Origin: Pseudoalteromonas distincta
GTDB taxonomy: Bacteria > Pseudomonadota > Gammaproteobacteria > Enterobacterales > Alteromonadaceae
Direction: 5' to 3'
Length of the DNA: 64,000 bases
Assembly: GCF_000814675.1 (NCBI RefSeq)
Contig: NZ_JWIG01000015.1
Location: forward strand, 167,891-231,890
Below are positions 26,942 to 37,541 of the stretch, piece by piece. The notes under the pieces are model-generated. The model had not been told where the DNA came from. It saw only the letters and a list, made by a program, of their open reading frames with translations, and ran no database searches. Numbering within the stretch: the first letter of the stretch is position 1; each line of letters begins with the position of its first letter. Position numbers and translations under genes: made by a program.

Positions 26942-27946
26942 ATGAGCGCAGTTAATAATCGCCACTCACTTGCGCTATTCATCAGTGCTGCAGCTGCTTT
27001 ATTTAGCTTATTTGCAGCACTTAGTTTTGGCGCAGCAGAGACCTCACTTCAAGATGTATTTAATAGCTTTTTGCTCTCAAATGATGCGTCTTTTAATACG
27101 CGTATTATTTTTGAACTAAGAATGCCACGCACATTACTCGCCTTTTTAGCAGGCTCTGGCTTAGCAATTGCGGGGCTTATTTTACAAACGGTAACGCGCA
27201 ACCCTTTAGCCGATCCTTACTTATTTGGTATATCGTCGGGTGCTTCATTTGGGGTGGTGTTACTTATGGCATTAGCAGGTATTAGCGCAGGTTTTATGTT
27301 ATCGGCAGCAGCATTGCTGGGTAGCTTACTCGCCATGAGTTTATTAATACTTATTGCAGGTAGGCAGCAAAGTGCACAGGTAGAATCAATGTTATTAGCT
27401 GGTGTTGCTCTGTCGTTTTTATTTAGTGCATTTACCAGCTTGCTGCTTTATTGGAGCGACCCTCAGGCGGTAGCCGCTATTTTATTTTGGACACTGGGCA
27501 GCTTTTCGCGTGCGCAGTGGGCTACGCTTTGGTTGCCTTTATTGGTAATTACATTGTGTACGTTTGTAATGCTGAGCTTTAGAAGGCAGCTCAATGCTAT
27601 GTTGCTGGGCGATGAAAGCGCAATTACATTAGGTGTGAGGGTTCAGCGCGTTAGAATACTTATGCTGGTTTTAAGCTCATTAATTACCGCTGTGCTGGTG
27701 GCTATGTGTGGTGGTATTGGGTTTGTAGGATTAATGGTGCCGCATATTGTGCGCTTTTTTATATCCCAAGGCACCATCGCTGGCTTACTGGTAACCAGCT
27801 TGGTGGGCGGTACATTTATGGTGTGGGTTGATGTACTTTCGCGCTCATTGCTGAAAAACCAAGAACTGCCCGTAGGTGTTATTACTGCAGCTATTGGTAG
27901 CGTGTTCTTTCTAAGTTTATTGTTTTTTAGAAAGCGAAGGGTGTAA
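26942..27946 (+). CDS. btuC: Cobalamin ABC transporter permease
   Basis: FecCD-family membrane subunit, 334 residues and about ten helices. The family motifs [20 protein letters not shown] and [15 protein letters not shown] (contact with the ATPase) are present. The ATG at 26942 follows the btuD stop by one base; an in-frame ATG at 26927 inside btuD is an alternative. Neither has a clear ribosome site, which suggests coupling to btuD. Confidence 0.9.
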   Translation: MSAVNNRHSLALFISAAAALFSLFAALSFGAAETSLQDVFNSFLLSNDASFNTRIIFELRMPRTLLAFLAGSGLAIAGLILQTVTRNPLADPYLFGISSGASFGVVLLMALAGISAGFMLSAAALLGSLLAMSLLILIAGRQQSAQVESMLLAGVALSFLFSAFTSLLLYWSDPQAVAAILFWTLGSFSRAQWATLWLPLLVITLCTFVMLSFRRQLNAMLLGDESAITLGVRVQRVRILMLVLSSLITAVLVAMCGGIGFVGLMVPHIVRFFISQGTIAGLLVTSLVGGTFMVWVDVLSRSLLKNQELPVGVITAAIGSVFFLSLLFFRKRRV

Positions 27947-27950
27947 TTCC

Positions 27951-29435
27951 ATGAAAACCTTAATGGTGCAAGGCACTACATCAGATGCTGGTAAAAGCAC
28001 TTTAGTTGCTGCCCTTTGCAGGGTGTTTGCTAAGCGAGGGGTAAAGGTTGCGCCTTTTAAACCACAAAATATGGCACTTAATAGCGCAGTAACAAAAGAT
28101 GGCGGCGAAATTGGTCGTGCGCAAGCTTTGCAAGCAATAGCAGCTAAAGTAGAGCCAGAAATAGACTTTAACCCTATATTACTTAAGCCTAATAGCGACA
28201 CGGGCGCACAAGTAATTATTCACGGAAGAGCCATTAGTAATATGGAAGCGGGTAAATATCACGACTATAAAAAAGTGGCGATGGATGCAGTAATAACCTC
28301 ACATAACCGCTTAGCTAAACGCTTTGAATTACTCCTTGTTGAAGGGGCAGGCAGCCCCGCTGAAATAAATCTGCGTGAAAACGATATTGCTAACATGGGC
28401 TACGCCGAAGAGGTCGATTGCCCAGTAATTATAATTGCTGATATTGATAAAGGCGGCGTATTTGCACACTTGGTAGGTACGCTTGCGTTGTTAAGCGAGT
28501 CAGAACAAGCGCGCGTAAAGGGTTTTGTTATAAACCGCTTTAGAGGCGATATAGGTTTGCTGCAAGGCGGGCTTGATTGGCTTGAAGAATACACAAACAA
28601 ACCCGTACTTGGCGTATTACCTTATTTACACGACCTTGCGCTTGATGCTGAAGACGCCGTCGCAATTGATAATAACGTAACTAACGCCACAATTAATATT
28701 GCAGTGCTGCTTGTACCCCACATTAGTAACCACACCGATTTTGATGCACTGCGTTTGCACCCAAACATTAATATAAATTATGTGCGCCATACGCAAACGA
28801 TCCCAGACGTTGATCTGATAATTCTCCCAGGCAGTAAAAATGTGCTGGGTGATTTAAGTTTTTTGAAAAATGAAGGCTGGGACACTCAAATTAAGCGCCA
28901 CTTACGCTATGGTGGCAAAGTACTTGGTATTTGTGGCGGCATGCAAATGCTAGGCAATACAATCAATGATCCAGATGGTATTGAGTCATCATTAAAACAA
29001 GTAAATGGACTTGCCCTGTGCGATTTTGAAACCACGCTAACAACGCAAAAAGTATTAACTAAAATAACCGCTACACTGCTTTTAAATAACCAACAAACAC
29101 CCTGTAGTGGTTACGAAATACATGCAGGGATTAGCCAAGGTGCAGCGCTTAATAAGCCATTTTTAACCTTTGATGAAAGCCACCCACATGGTTTTATGTT
29201 CGATGGCTTTATTAGCGATGATAACGCCATTGCGGGCACTTATTTACATGGCTTGTTTGATGAAGCCGATGCTACATCGCAAATTTTAAAATGGGTAAAA
29301 CCAAGCGCCTCAATTAACCCAATTAGTATTGCCACTCATCGCGAGCAGCAGTTAGAACGATTAGCAACCATGTGCGAAACGCATTTAAACATACAGCAAA
29401 TTATCTCGATTTATGAAGGGCACAATAATGACTGA
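27951..29435 (+). CDS. cobQ: Cobyric acid synthase
   Basis: 494-residue glutamine-dependent amidotransferase (CobQ/CbiP) that amidates adenosylcobyric acid a,c-diamide. The N-terminal [13 protein letters not shown] is the dethiobiotin-synthetase-like nucleotide loop. The class I glutaminase domain has the nucleophile Cys in [11 protein letters not shown] and a catalytic His in GTYLHGLFD. No other corrin-ring genes are in the window, so it may take part in salvage or in a pathway encoded elsewhere. It overlaps cobO by 8 bases. Confidence 0.95.
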   Translation: MKTLMVQGTTSDAGKSTLVAALCRVFAKRGVKVAPFKPQNMALNSAVTKDGGEIGRAQALQAIAAKVEPEIDFNPILLKPNSDTGAQVIIHGRAISNMEAGKYHDYKKVAMDAVITSHNRLAKRFELLLVEGAGSPAEINLRENDIANMGYAEEVDCPVIIIADIDKGGVFAHLVGTLALLSESEQARVKGFVINRFRGDIGLLQGGLDWLEEYTNKPVLGVLPYLHDLALDAEDAVAIDNNVTNATINIAVLLVPHISNHTDFDALRLHPNININYVRHTQTIPDVDLIILPGSKNVLGDLSFLKNEGWDTQIKRHLRYGGKVLGICGGMQMLGNTINDPDGIESSLKQVNGLALCDFETTLTTQKVLTKITATLLLNNQQTPCSGYEIHAGISQGAALNKPFLTFDESHPHGFMFDGFISDDNAIAGTYLHGLFDEADATSQILKWVKPSASINPISIATHREQQLERLATMCETHLNIQQIISIYEGHNND

Positions 29436-30027
29436 ACAAAACAACGATAAGCATAAGCAGCGTCAACAAAAAGTAAAAGAACAAGTGGATGCACGTGTTG
29501 CCGCCGCACAAGATGTAAAAGGTATTTTTCAGGTAATTACCGGTAACGGTAAAGGTAAATCAACCTCAGGCTTTGGCGTTGTAGCACGCTGCGTAGGGCA
29601 TGGTAAAAAAGCAGCCGTTTGCCAATATATTAAAGGTACGTGGGAATGTGGCGAGCGTAATTTATTACAAGGTGCAGGCGTTGAGTTTGTTGTAATGAAC
29701 ACCGGTTTTACTTGGGATACGCAAAATAAAGAAGCCGATACTGCAGCCGCGCAGGCAACATGGCAAGAGTCAAAACGTATGCTTGCTGATAGCAGTATTG
29801 ATTTAGTATTACTCGATGAGCTTACGTATATGGTGACCTACGGCTACGTTGATTTAGATGAAGTGGTAACAGCGCTTAATAACCGCCCACCAATGCAGTC
29901 AGTTATTATTACAGGGCGTGCAGCGCATCGTACTTTAACAGACCTTGCCGACACAGTAAGCGAAGTGCGTAATGTAAAACACGCATTCGACTCAGGCATA
30001 AAAGCGCTTGAAGGGTTTGATTACTAA
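29428..30027 (+). CDS. cobO: Cob(I)yrinic acid a,c-diamide adenosyltransferase (CobO/BtuR)
   Basis: 199 residues; attaches the 5'-deoxyadenosyl group of ATP to the cobalt. The P-loop [12 protein letters not shown] lies near residues 38-49, and the conserved [12 protein letters not shown] and [10 protein letters not shown] segments follow. ATG 29428 is chosen because AAGGG lies 8 bases upstream, rather than ATG 29413. Both ends overlap neighbours (cobQ, btuF), showing tight coupling. Confidence 0.95.
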   Translation: MTEQNNDKHKQRQQKVKEQVDARVAAAQDVKGIFQVITGNGKGKSTSGFGVVARCVGHGKKAAVCQYIKGTWECGERNLLQGAGVEFVVMNTGFTWDTQNKEADTAAAQATWQESKRMLADSSIDLVLLDELTYMVTYGYVDLDEVVTALNNRPPMQSVIITGRAAHRTLTDLADTVSEVRNVKHAFDSGIKALEGFDY

Positions 30028-30887
30028 TGTTTAAAGCGTTTTTTATTGGGCTGCTGCTTTTTAGTGTATCGGGCAGTGCACTTGCAGAGCAGGCTAATGA
30101 TTCTAAAAAGCTGCGAATAATCGCGCTTGCACCGCACATTGTCGAAAACCTATTTGCCATAGGGGCGGGCGATAATATTGTGGGCACGGTTGATTACGCC
30201 GACTACCCAAGTGAAGCCCAAAGTATTGAGCGCATAGGCGGTTATTACGGTATCTCGCTTGAAAAAGTATTGGCGCTTAAACCCGACTTAGTTATTGCAT
30301 GGAAAAGCGGAAATCAAAGCGAAGATCTAGCCCAAATAGAGCGCCTTGGCATAAAAGTATATTTAAGTAACCCCACTACAATCGCTGGTGTAGCCGACGA
30401 GTTACTTACTTTTGGTGAATTTACAGGGAACATTAAGCAAAGCCAGCAAGCGGCAAGCGCATTTAAACATAAGCTAAATGGTATTGTTAAAAGCCAGCAA
30501 GATAAAAAAAATATTACCGGATTTTATCAGTTATGGGCTGAGCCCATGATGACAGTAAGTAAAAATACGTGGATAAGCCAACTGATTGAAACATGCCATG
30601 TAAGCAATGTATTTGCACAGAGCGTTACAGATTACCCGCAAATTAGTATCGAAAATGTCATTGTTACTAAGCCACAAGTTATTATTATCCCTGATGAAAA
30701 ATCAAAAACACCACAGCCGGTTGTTAATTGGCAAAAGTGGCCAGAAGTACCAGCAGTTAAAAATGATCAATTTATTAGCGTAAATGCCGATTTATTACAT
30801 CGTTTTACCCCGCGCATGCTAGATGGACTCGCGGATATGTGTGATAAAATAGACGCATCACGTAAACAGATTAAGAGTACACAATGA
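30027..30887 (+). CDS. btuF: Periplasmic cobalamin-binding protein
   Basis: 286 residues with a signal peptide ending at SALA (residue 20). Type III solute-binding fold: [19 protein letters not shown] and [26 protein letters not shown] are typical of BtuF. It would deliver B12 to BtuCD. The start overlaps the cobO stop (TAATG). The outer-membrane receptor BtuB is not in this window. Confidence 0.92.
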   Translation: MFKAFFIGLLLFSVSGSALAEQANDSKKLRIIALAPHIVENLFAIGAGDNIVGTVDYADYPSEAQSIERIGGYYGISLEKVLALKPDLVIAWKSGNQSEDLAQIERLGIKVYLSNPTTIAGVADELLTFGEFTGNIKQSQQAASAFKHKLNGIVKSQQDKKNITGFYQLWAEPMMTVSKNTWISQLIETCHVSNVFAQSVTDYPQISIENVIVTKPQVIIIPDEKSKTPQPVVNWQKWPEVPAVKNDQFISVNADLLHRFTPRMLDGLADMCDKIDASRKQIKSTQ

Positions 30888-31546
30888 GCGATTGGGCTAC
30901 ATTTTTAGAAAGTGAATTACAGCAACCTTACATGCAGCAAACGTTAGAGTATGTGGCTAATCGCCGCAATGAAGGTGTTGCTGTTTACCCGCCTGAAGCT
31001 CAAGTATTTAGTGCTTTTGATGCCACCGCACTAAATGACATCCGCGTTGTAATTTTAGGACAAGACCCATACCACGGAGAAGGGCAAGCGCATGGCTTGT
31101 GTTTTTCGGTATTGCCTGATGTAAAAAAGTTGCCACCGTCGCTTAAAAATATGTACAAAGAGTTAGCTGTCGATATCAGCGGATTTATTATTCCTGAGCA
31201 TGGTTACCTGCAAAGCTGGGCAGATCAGGGCGTGTTTTTACTCAATACAGTATTGACCGTTGAGCAAGGGCAAGCGCATTCACATAAGCATTTAGGATGG
31301 GAGCAATTTACCGATAATGTAATTGCGCATATTAATAAGCACTGCGAAGGTGTGGTATTTATTTTATGGGGTGCACATGCACAAAAAAAAGGTAAAGGCA
31401 TAGATAGCGCTCGCCATCATGTTTTAAAAGGGCCGCACCCATCGCCGCTTTCGGCGCATAGAGGCTTTTTTGGTTGTAAGCATTTCTCACAAACGAATAA
31501 GTTATTGCAAGCCCAAAAAGATAAGCCAATTAACTGGCAAATCTAA
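30884..31546 (+). CDS. ung: Uracil-DNA glycosylase
   Basis: 220 residues; removes uracil from DNA. The water-activating motif [13 protein letters not shown] (Asp near 62), the [10 protein letters not shown] segment and the minor-groove loop [13 protein letters not shown] are all intact. It overlaps btuF by 4 bases (ATGA), so this repair gene is attached to the B12 operon. A strong terminator follows. Confidence 0.97.
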   Translation: MSDWATFLESELQQPYMQQTLEYVANRRNEGVAVYPPEAQVFSAFDATALNDIRVVILGQDPYHGEGQAHGLCFSVLPDVKKLPPSLKNMYKELAVDISGFIIPEHGYLQSWADQGVFLLNTVLTVEQGQAHSHKHLGWEQFTDNVIAHINKHCEGVVFILWGAHAQKKGKGIDSARHHVLKGPHPSPLSAHRGFFGCKHFSQTNKLLQAQKDKPINWQI

Positions 31547-31579
31547 TTTATTCTAAAGAACTCAAATTGTTTAAACCAT

Positions 31580-31614
31580 TAAAAAAGGCTTCCAGATTCT
31601 GGAAGCCTTTTTGT
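31580..31614. terminator. Terminator after ung (bidirectional)
   Basis: AAAAAGGCTTCCAGA / TCTGGAAGCCTTTTT, a near-perfect 15-base-pair stem. It works for ung and for the facing DUF3545 gene. Confidence 0.93.
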
Positions 31615-31633
31615 TTAGTTGGGGCGTATTGAA

Positions 31634-31822
31634 TTAAAAATCGAGCTCATCAATTGCAATACTGTCTGTAAAGTAGTCTAGTTCTTGTAGTTCTTTACGA
31701 AGGCGCTGTTTGTCTTTTATTGCTTCTATTTCACGCCATTTTCTTTTTTTATTTTTCTGAGAGGTTTTTCTTGTTGTATCTGGTCCTTCTAATATCTCTA
31801 ATATATCGTTTAGGCTATCCAT
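31634..31822 (-). CDS. DUF3545 small basic protein
   Basis: 62 residues, very rich in Lys, Arg and Glu with a predicted coiled helix (about 18-50: KKRKWREIEAIKDKQRLRKE). This pattern matches the DUF3545 family of marine gammaproteobacteria; function unknown. An AGGAGA ribosome site lies upstream of the ATG on the minus strand. Single-gene unit. Confidence 0.8.
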   Translation of the reverse strand: MDSLNDILEILEGPDTTRKTSQKNKKRKWREIEAIKDKQRLRKELQELDYFTDSIAIDELDF

Positions 31823-31985
31823 GAACTTCTCCTATTGATTTTATTGACCTCAAGAATACCTATACCACAGGCCTAGTTAAAATAGAATAAAAAAGTGACA
31901 GTTATGTTACATAAGTGTGATTAATTGATGAAGGTTTATACGAAGATTATATGAAGGTTAAATAGAGAAGTAGCCTATTTTAGGC

Positions 31986-32016
31986 ATAAAAAAACGCCGC
32001 TATTGCGACGTTTTCT
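31986..32016 (-). terminator. Terminator after talB
   Basis: On the minus strand, AACGTCGC / GCGGCGTT with an AATA loop, followed by seven T. Confidence 0.85.
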
Positions 32017-32035
32017 AAAACACGATTATAGCAAA

Positions 32036-32986
32036 TTACATTGCTTTAAAACGCGCCTCTAATTGTTCTTGTGCATCAGCAAAAGAGCGGATACCTTCAG
32101 CCAGTTTTTCAGTAGCCATGGCATCTTGGTTATGTAACCAACGGAACTGCGCTTCTGTAAGTGGCTCTGGTTTTGGCTCTTTAGGAATATCTGTTTCTAG
32201 CAAGTATTCCTGTGCGCCTTCAAGGTTACCTAAATCTTCTAAAAGATTAGGGCTAATGGTTAGCTTGTCACAACCAGTAAGTGCAATAATTTCGCCTGTA
32301 TTACGGAAACTTGCACCCATCACAACTGTTTTGTAGTCATGACGTTTGTAAAATTCAAAAATGCTGCGTACAGACTGAACACCTGGATCTTGTAGCGGAT
32401 CGGTTGGTTTTTCCATACCGTTAGCAACGTGCCAATCTAAAATACGCCCTACAAATGGCGAAATTAGAAATACGTTTGCATCGGCACATGCGCGAGCTTG
32501 GGCATCGCTAAATAATAAAGTAAGGTTACATTTAGTACCTTCTTTTTCTAGTTGCTCAGCGGCTTTAATACCTTCCCACGTAGACGCTACTTTGATTAAA
32601 ATTTTGTCTTTGCTTACACCTTCTTTTTCGTAAAGGCTAAGTAGAGTATGTGCTTTATCAATAGTCGCTTGCGTATTAAACGAAAGGCGTGCATCTACTT
32701 CAGTAGAAATATAACCAGGTACAATCTCACTAATTTCTTTACCAAGTAACACAGCAAAGTAATCACATGCTAGTTCAAGTTGTTTAGCTGGCTCTTGCTC
32801 GGTTTCTTTTGCATAGCTCCAAGCTTTATCTAGGTAAGGCTTATATGCTTCAATCTCGCTCGCTTTTAATAAAAGCGACGGGTTTGTAGTTGCATCTTCT
32901 GGTTGATGCTTTTTAATAGCTTCAATATCACCAGTGTCGGCTACGATAGATGAATGTTGTTTTAGCCTTTGTAGAGCTGAAGTCAT
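32036..32986 (-). CDS. talB: Transaldolase
   Basis: 316 residues, the usual TalB length (317 in E. coli). It transfers a dihydroxyacetone unit between sugar phosphates in the pentose phosphate pathway. The catalytic Schiff-base Lys is in [11 protein letters not shown] near residue 131; [12 protein letters not shown] and [13 protein letters not shown] are the other signatures. The gene is divergent from yaaA. Confidence 0.97.
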   Translation of the reverse strand: MTSALQRLKQHSSIVADTGDIEAIKKHQPEDATTNPSLLLKASEIEAYKPYLDKAWSYAKETEQEPAKQLELACDYFAVLLGKEISEIVPGYISTEVDARLSFNTQATIDKAHTLLSLYEKEGVSKDKILIKVASTWEGIKAAEQLEKEGTKCNLTLLFSDAQARACADANVFLISPFVGRILDWHVANGMEKPTDPLQDPGVQSVRSIFEFYKRHDYKTVVMGASFRNTGEIIALTGCDKLTISPNLLEDLGNLEGAQEYLLETDIPKEPKPEPLTEAQFRWLHNQDAMATEKLAEGIRSFADAQEQLEARFKAM

Positions 32987-33211
32987 TTGCTTTCCTCATT
33001 CCAAGCAAGTTAAAAGAAAAATCTAATCACTCTTAATATATACAATCCATACTGCAACAGTGTGACAATGCTTGATAGGTCTTATGTCCTTATCAATAGA
33101 AAAACGGCAATGCATGGGTTATTAAGAGAGGATTTATTTAAACAAAACGTGCTTTTCGTTTCATTTAATGTTGAAATTGACACTAAATAAATTACAAGTC
33201 AATAGCTAACT

Positions 33212-33991
33212 ATGATCACTGTTATTTCACCTGCAAAAAATCTTGATTACGAAACGCCACCCGCAACAGACAAGTTCACTCAGCCTGAATTACTAGAGCA
33301 CAGCGAAGAGCTCATGAAAGTATGCCGTGAACTAACACCAGCGCAAATTGGCAGTTTAATGAAAATTAGCGATAAGCTATCTGGGCTTAACGCAGCACGC
33401 TTTAGTGAGTGGGCACAGCCGTTTACACAAAGTAATGCTAAACAAGCAGTGCTTGCCTTTAATGGCGATGTATACGGCGGTTTAGATGCAAGCACGCTTA
33501 AAGCTAGCGAGCTTGATTACGCACAAAACCATTTGCGTATTCTCTCAGGTTTATACGGCTTATTAAAACCACTTGATTTAATGCAAGCCTATCGCCTTGA
33601 AATGGGCACCAAGCTTGAAAACTCGCGTGGCAAAAACTTATACGAGTTTTGGGGCAGCGTAATAGCGAACAAACTAAACGAAGTATTAAAAGCACAAGAC
33701 GCGCAATACCTCGTTAACCTTGCTTCAAACGAATACTTTAAAGCGGTAGATAAAAAAGCATTAAATGCACAAATTATTACCCCACACTTTAAAGACTGTA
33801 AAAACGGTCAATACAAGGTAATTAGCTTTTACGCTAAAAAAGCACGCGGCATGATGGCGCGCTACATTATCGAAAATAAAGTAACGCAATTAAGCCAACT
33901 TAAAGAGTTTACTGTGGCGGGTTATTACTTTAGCCCTGAGGCAACAGTTAAAGAGCTTGAGCCGGTATTTATGCGCGACGAACAAAATTAG
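33212..33991 (+). CDS. yaaA: YaaA peroxide-stress protein (DUF328)
   Basis: 259 residues. [13 protein letters not shown] at the N-terminus and [11 protein letters not shown] near the C-terminus are family hallmarks. E. coli YaaA is induced by OxyR and lowers free iron during hydrogen peroxide stress; it binds DNA through an HhH-like fold. No OxyR site can be claimed here. The neighbour talB is also close to yaaA in E. coli. Confidence 0.95.
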   Translation: MITVISPAKNLDYETPPATDKFTQPELLEHSEELMKVCRELTPAQIGSLMKISDKLSGLNAARFSEWAQPFTQSNAKQAVLAFNGDVYGGLDASTLKASELDYAQNHLRILSGLYGLLKPLDLMQAYRLEMGTKLENSRGKNLYEFWGSVIANKLNEVLKAQDAQYLVNLASNEYFKAVDKKALNAQIITPHFKDCKNGQYKVISFYAKKARGMMARYIIENKVTQLSQLKEFTVAGYYFSPEATVKELEPVFMRDEQN

Positions 33992-34013
33992 CTCATAAGC
34001 TTAAATAAACAAT

Positions 34014-34043
34014 TGAAAAGCCATGCATTGCATGGCTTTTTTG
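34014..34043 (+). terminator. Terminator after yaaA
   Basis: AAAAGCCATGCA / TGCATGGCTTTT with a very small loop, then TT. A near-perfect palindrome. Confidence 0.88.
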
Positions 34044-34111
34044 ATACTGGCGTTATATTTGCAACTATATCTAATATTAATGAGATTATTAATTAAATAG
34101 GTGCAAACAAA

Positions 34112-35068
34112 ATGATCAGTATTCCGTCAGTTGGCGAAGCCGAAAAACTAATAGAGGAAAAGCTCGGAGGATGGTTTGATGTTGTAATAAGCCATATCCC
34201 TAATTTTATAGTGGCAATTGTAATTGCCATAGTATTTTCAATATTGGCACGCCTTGCTGGCAAGCTGATGAAAAACCTATTACGCCGCTCACTCGACTCA
34301 ACGCAAATTGCCGATTTAATGGCGTCAATATTTAAAGTTATTGTGTTGTGCATAGGTTTATTTATTGCGCTCGATTTTGTTGGCTTAAAAGGCACCGTTA
34401 CTTCGCTACTTGCTGGTGCGGGTATTGTGGGTTTAGCCATTGGTTTTGCGTTTCAAGACATGACCGAAAACCTAATTGCAGGTATAGCAATGGGTGTACG
34501 TAAGCCATTTAAAACAGGTGATGTAATAGAAACCGATGATGTGTTTGGTTCGGTGCATTCTATAAACCTACGTAACACGCTAATAGAGAGTTTTTACGGG
34601 CAACTAATACTAGTACCAAACAAAGTCTTATTTAGAAATGTACTAAAAAATTACACCACGCTAGGTATAAGGCGCATAGAAGTACCCGTAGGTATTTCGT
34701 ATGGCGACGACATAGAAAAAGCAAAAGACGTCATAGTCGATAAAATTAACGAATTTGACTTTGTAATACGTAAAGACGAAACCGCTGTATACGCTGAAGG
34801 TTTTGGCGACAGCAGCATTAACTTACTGGTGTGGTTTTGGATTAAATACCCAGGCGAGCCTGACTTTATGACGGTACGCCACAAAGGTGTTGTTGCCGTT
34901 AAGCAAGCACTAGACGAAGCTGATATTAGTATTCCTTTCCCAATTCGTACGCTCGATTTTGGCATTAAAGGGGGTGAAAAACTCGATGCCATGATAAGCG
35001 ATAAAATAAGCCAGCAGTCATCAAATAAAGACAGTAGCGACGGTGCTGACTCTAGCCAAAGTGAGTAA
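34112..35068 (+). CDS. mscS: MscS-family mechanosensitive channel
   Basis: 318 residues with three membrane helices near 25-50, 70-95 and 98-125. The pore helix is Ala/Gly-rich (LLAGAGIVGLAIGFAFQD), and the Sm-like beta domain (FKTGDVIETDDVFGSVHSI) and C-terminal vestibule follow. It releases solutes on osmotic downshock. The last 20 residues are Ser/Asp-rich. It is more complete than the minimal MscS-like protein at 15455. Confidence 0.92.
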   Translation: MISIPSVGEAEKLIEEKLGGWFDVVISHIPNFIVAIVIAIVFSILARLAGKLMKNLLRRSLDSTQIADLMASIFKVIVLCIGLFIALDFVGLKGTVTSLLAGAGIVGLAIGFAFQDMTENLIAGIAMGVRKPFKTGDVIETDDVFGSVHSINLRNTLIESFYGQLILVPNKVLFRNVLKNYTTLGIRRIEVPVGISYGDDIEKAKDVIVDKINEFDFVIRKDETAVYAEGFGDSSINLLVWFWIKYPGEPDFMTVRHKGVVAVKQALDEADISIPFPIRTLDFGIKGGEKLDAMISDKISQQSSNKDSSDGADSSQSE

Positions 35069-35116
35069 TTTAGTTAAAACTCATTAGGCAAAAGCATTGG
35101 GAAATAGTTACTTACC

Positions 35117-35156
35117 AACAGCGCATTTTTACAGAGTAAAAATGCGCTTTTTTTTA
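35117..35156 (+). terminator. Terminator after mscS
   Basis: GCGCATTTTTAC / GTAAAAATGCGC, a perfect 12-base-pair stem with a 3-base loop, followed by eight T. Confidence 0.93.
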
Positions 35157-35159
35157 TAA

Positions 35160-35570
35160 ACGGATTATTAGCTAAAAGTTTAAATATCTAGTTTGTGTTT
35201 ATTGAATATCAATTCTAATTAGTTGCGTTTGGCCATGGGAGTATTAACAAGTAAGATTAGTGTTTACCCAACGATTTTTTTACTGCCTTGCCGCACACTC
35301 TGAAATAACGCTCTCATCTATTTCAATAACTAAATAAATCATCTTTTTTAAGCCAGTTAGGTCGGCTAAAGAATCTGTGTAAGCTTTTTCAGTATCAATT
35401 GGGTTAACTTAAGGGTTAAAAGAGCAAAGACAAACACGCTAGCGTCAATTCTAAATCTATCTCCTTAAGTATTAGTGTGAGCTATCGTTTTAGGGGGAGG
35501 AATAATCGTATTGCTTAGGCTTTATTTTATCTTTTTCACAGCTGCAAAATTTGCCTTAAAACAGAATATA
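35160..35570. other. Gene-free region with a possible coding remnant
   Basis: No intact gene is seen. On the minus strand, 35408 to 35280 reads as 42 sense codons (IDTEKAYTDSLADLTGLKKM ... ISECAARQ) ending in a stop, with an in-frame stop just upstream and no good start. The composition is protein-like, so it may be a decayed gene end, but no family is recognised. Confidence 0.35.
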
Positions 35571-35610
35571 AAAAAGCGCAGCTTGTGTTGGAGTAACAAG
35601 CCGCGCTTAT
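35568..35610 (-). terminator. Terminator after the BON lipoprotein gene
   Basis: On the minus strand, AAGCGCGGCTTGT / ACAAGCTGCGCTT with a 9-base loop, then six T. Confidence 0.8.
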
Positions 35611-35645
35611 GAATTGGTTATACAAATAGGTTTTTGTGGTGCGTA

Positions 35646-35966
35646 TTAAATAACGCTAATTTTGTTACGAATGATTTTAACCCCATCTATATTTTCTAGA
35701 AATTTTTGAGCTAGTGCGCGCTGAAAACCAGTTTGTGCTTCACCGTATAAATCTACTTCACCACTTTTTACCTGCACACGAATATCACTTAACGCCAGGT
35801 TAGGGTTAGTTCGTAGGGTGTTGGTGATAGTTTGCTGTAGGTTAGGTTGAGTGGCTACACTGCTTACTACGGCCATGTTGGTTGCTGCACTTACCTTTGT
35901 AGCGCAAGCTAATAAAAATAAACAACAAAATGATACTAAAGCGATAGTTAACTTGAAGCGGTTCAT
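35646..35966 (-). CDS. BON-domain lipoprotein
   Basis: 106 residues. The signal peptide ends in a lipobox LLAC with Cys at about residue 21, so the mature protein should be a lipoprotein. One BON domain occupies about residues 42-106 (TNTLRTNPNLALSDIRVQV ... GEVDLYGEAQTGFQRALAQ). BON proteins such as OsmY bind phospholipid or other envelope parts. This is a single-domain member; exact role unknown. Confidence 0.85.
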   Translation of the reverse strand: MNRFKLTIALVSFCCLFLLACATKVSAATNMAVVSSVATQPNLQQTITNTLRTNPNLALSDIRVQVKSGEVDLYGEAQTGFQRALAQKFLENIDGVKIIRNKISVI

Positions 35967-36194
35967 AACTTAATCCTTACATTACGGTGAATAGTGCAGC
36001 CACAAAATGGAAATTCCATCGGCTAGGTTATCTTTGTAGTTACAATTTCGGTGCCAATATTAACGCTATGAAATATAAGGTAATTTTATTAAGTGGGAAT
36101 TAAGGTGGGCAAAAATTACATTTAAATGAGTATGAGTTACATGCTTGGGTTACATATGTAAAAGGTACAAACACCAGAGCCTGTAAGGCTTGCA

Positions 36195-36224
36195 TTAAAA
36201 AAGCCGACAAAAGTCGGCTTAGAA
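36195..36224 (-). terminator. Terminator after srmB
   Basis: On the minus strand, AAGCCGAC / GTCGGCTT with a TTTT loop, followed by a T tract. Confidence 0.88.
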
Positions 36225-36239
36225 TAAAAATATGTTAGG

Positions 36240-37466
36240 TTACTTTTTCTTTTTAACCTTAGCCTTTTTCTTGGCTTTCATTTTTACTGGATCTTTACGC
36301 TTTTTAGCCGGCGGCTTAGCTTCTTTATGCTGTGGCTCAACACCTTTAATTACACGGCGTTTTAGTTTTTGTTCAACGTAGCGCTCTACTTTATACAAAA
36401 TACCAATGTCGTGTGCTTCAACTAACGATATTGCAATCCCTTTTTTACCAGCACGGCCAGTACGACCAATACGGTGTACGTATACGTCGGCAGTGCGCGG
36501 CATATCAAAGTTAATAACGTGGCTAATGTCAGATACGTCAATACCACGTGCGGCTACGTCGGTAGCAATTAAGATACGTGTTTTGCCACTGTGAAAGTTT
36601 TCCATGGCTTTCATACGTTTGTCTTGTGGCATTTCGCCGCGTAACCAAGCTGCTTTAACGCCATTATTGGTTAGCTCGCCAATCAGTGTTTCTAAACGCT
36701 CACGGGTTTTAACAAACACAATTGCTTTAGTCACGTCTGGACCATTTAAGGTATTTACTAAAAGCTCTAGTTTATGATGATAGTCATCGGCTAAATGTAC
36801 CCACTGGTGAATTTTAGCTTTTTCTTTACGTGACGATTCAGCTTCAAGCAGTGCAGGGTCGTTTAATGTTTTTTCAGCAAACCTTTCTACGCTGTCACCT
36901 TCGAGTGTTGCTGAGAATAAAAAACATTGGCGACGATTTTTAGCTTCGTCACAAATACGGCTCATTTCTTTTTTAAAACCCATGTCTAACATGCGATCTG
37001 CTTCATCAATAATAAGCATTTCTACGTGTTCAGCATGAAAGTTTTCGGTTTCTAGGTATTCCATTAATCGACCTGGTGTGGCGATTAAAATATCGTTATT
37101 TTTTTCGAAAATTTCTTTATGCGTGCCGTAGTTAATACCGCCTGTTACTACACCAATTTTTAGGTGTGTGCGTTTAGCTAGCAGTTCACATTGTTCATGA
37201 ATTTGATAAGCCAACTCACGAGTCGGGGTCATAACGAGGACGCGCGCAAAACCAGGATCACGACGTGGGAAATCCAGTAAGTACTGAATAGCCGGAATTA
37301 AAAATGCCGCTGTTTTACCTGTACCAGTAGGCGCAGATGCTAAAATATCGCGCCCCTGTAGTGCTTCAGGAATAGCTTGTTGTTGAATGCTGGTTGGCGT
37401 CTCGTAGCCCATTTTATTAATGGCATCGAGTAGCTTGTTATCAAGATCAAATTCAGAAAATTGCAT
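36240..37466 (-). CDS. srmB: ATP-dependent RNA helicase SrmB
   Basis: DEAD-box helicase of 408 residues from the ATG at 37466 (MQFSEFDLD); the frame stays open 40 codons further upstream but that part overlaps the divergent promoter and is not family-like. Q motif and motif I ASAPTGTGKT, DEAD written IIDEADRM, SAT as FSATLE, and HRIGRTGRAG are present. The tail is strongly basic. E. coli SrmB helps assemble the 50S subunit. It is divergent from trmN as in E. coli. Confidence 0.93.
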   Translation of the reverse strand: MQFSEFDLDNKLLDAINKMGYETPTSIQQQAIPEALQGRDILASAPTGTGKTAAFLIPAIQYLLDFPRRDPGFARVLVMTPTRELAYQIHEQCELLAKRTHLKIGVVTGGINYGTHKEIFEKNNDILIATPGRLMEYLETENFHAEHVEMLIIDEADRMLDMGFKKEMSRICDEAKNRRQCFLFSATLEGDSVERFAEKTLNDPALLEAESSRKEKAKIHQWVHLADDYHHKLELLVNTLNGPDVTKAIVFVKTRERLETLIGELTNNGVKAAWLRGEMPQDKRMKAMENFHSGKTRILIATDVAARGIDVSDISHVINFDMPRTADVYVHRIGRTGRAGKKGIAISLVEAHDIGILYKVERYVEQKLKRRVIKGVEPQHKEAKPPAKKRKDPVKMKAKKKAKVKKKK

Positions 37467-37541
37467 AGAGTGTCTAAAATAAGGGACAATTACCCTGATT
37501 ATACGCGCTATGCTGCGCTTGGTGAATGAAAAGGTGAAAAA

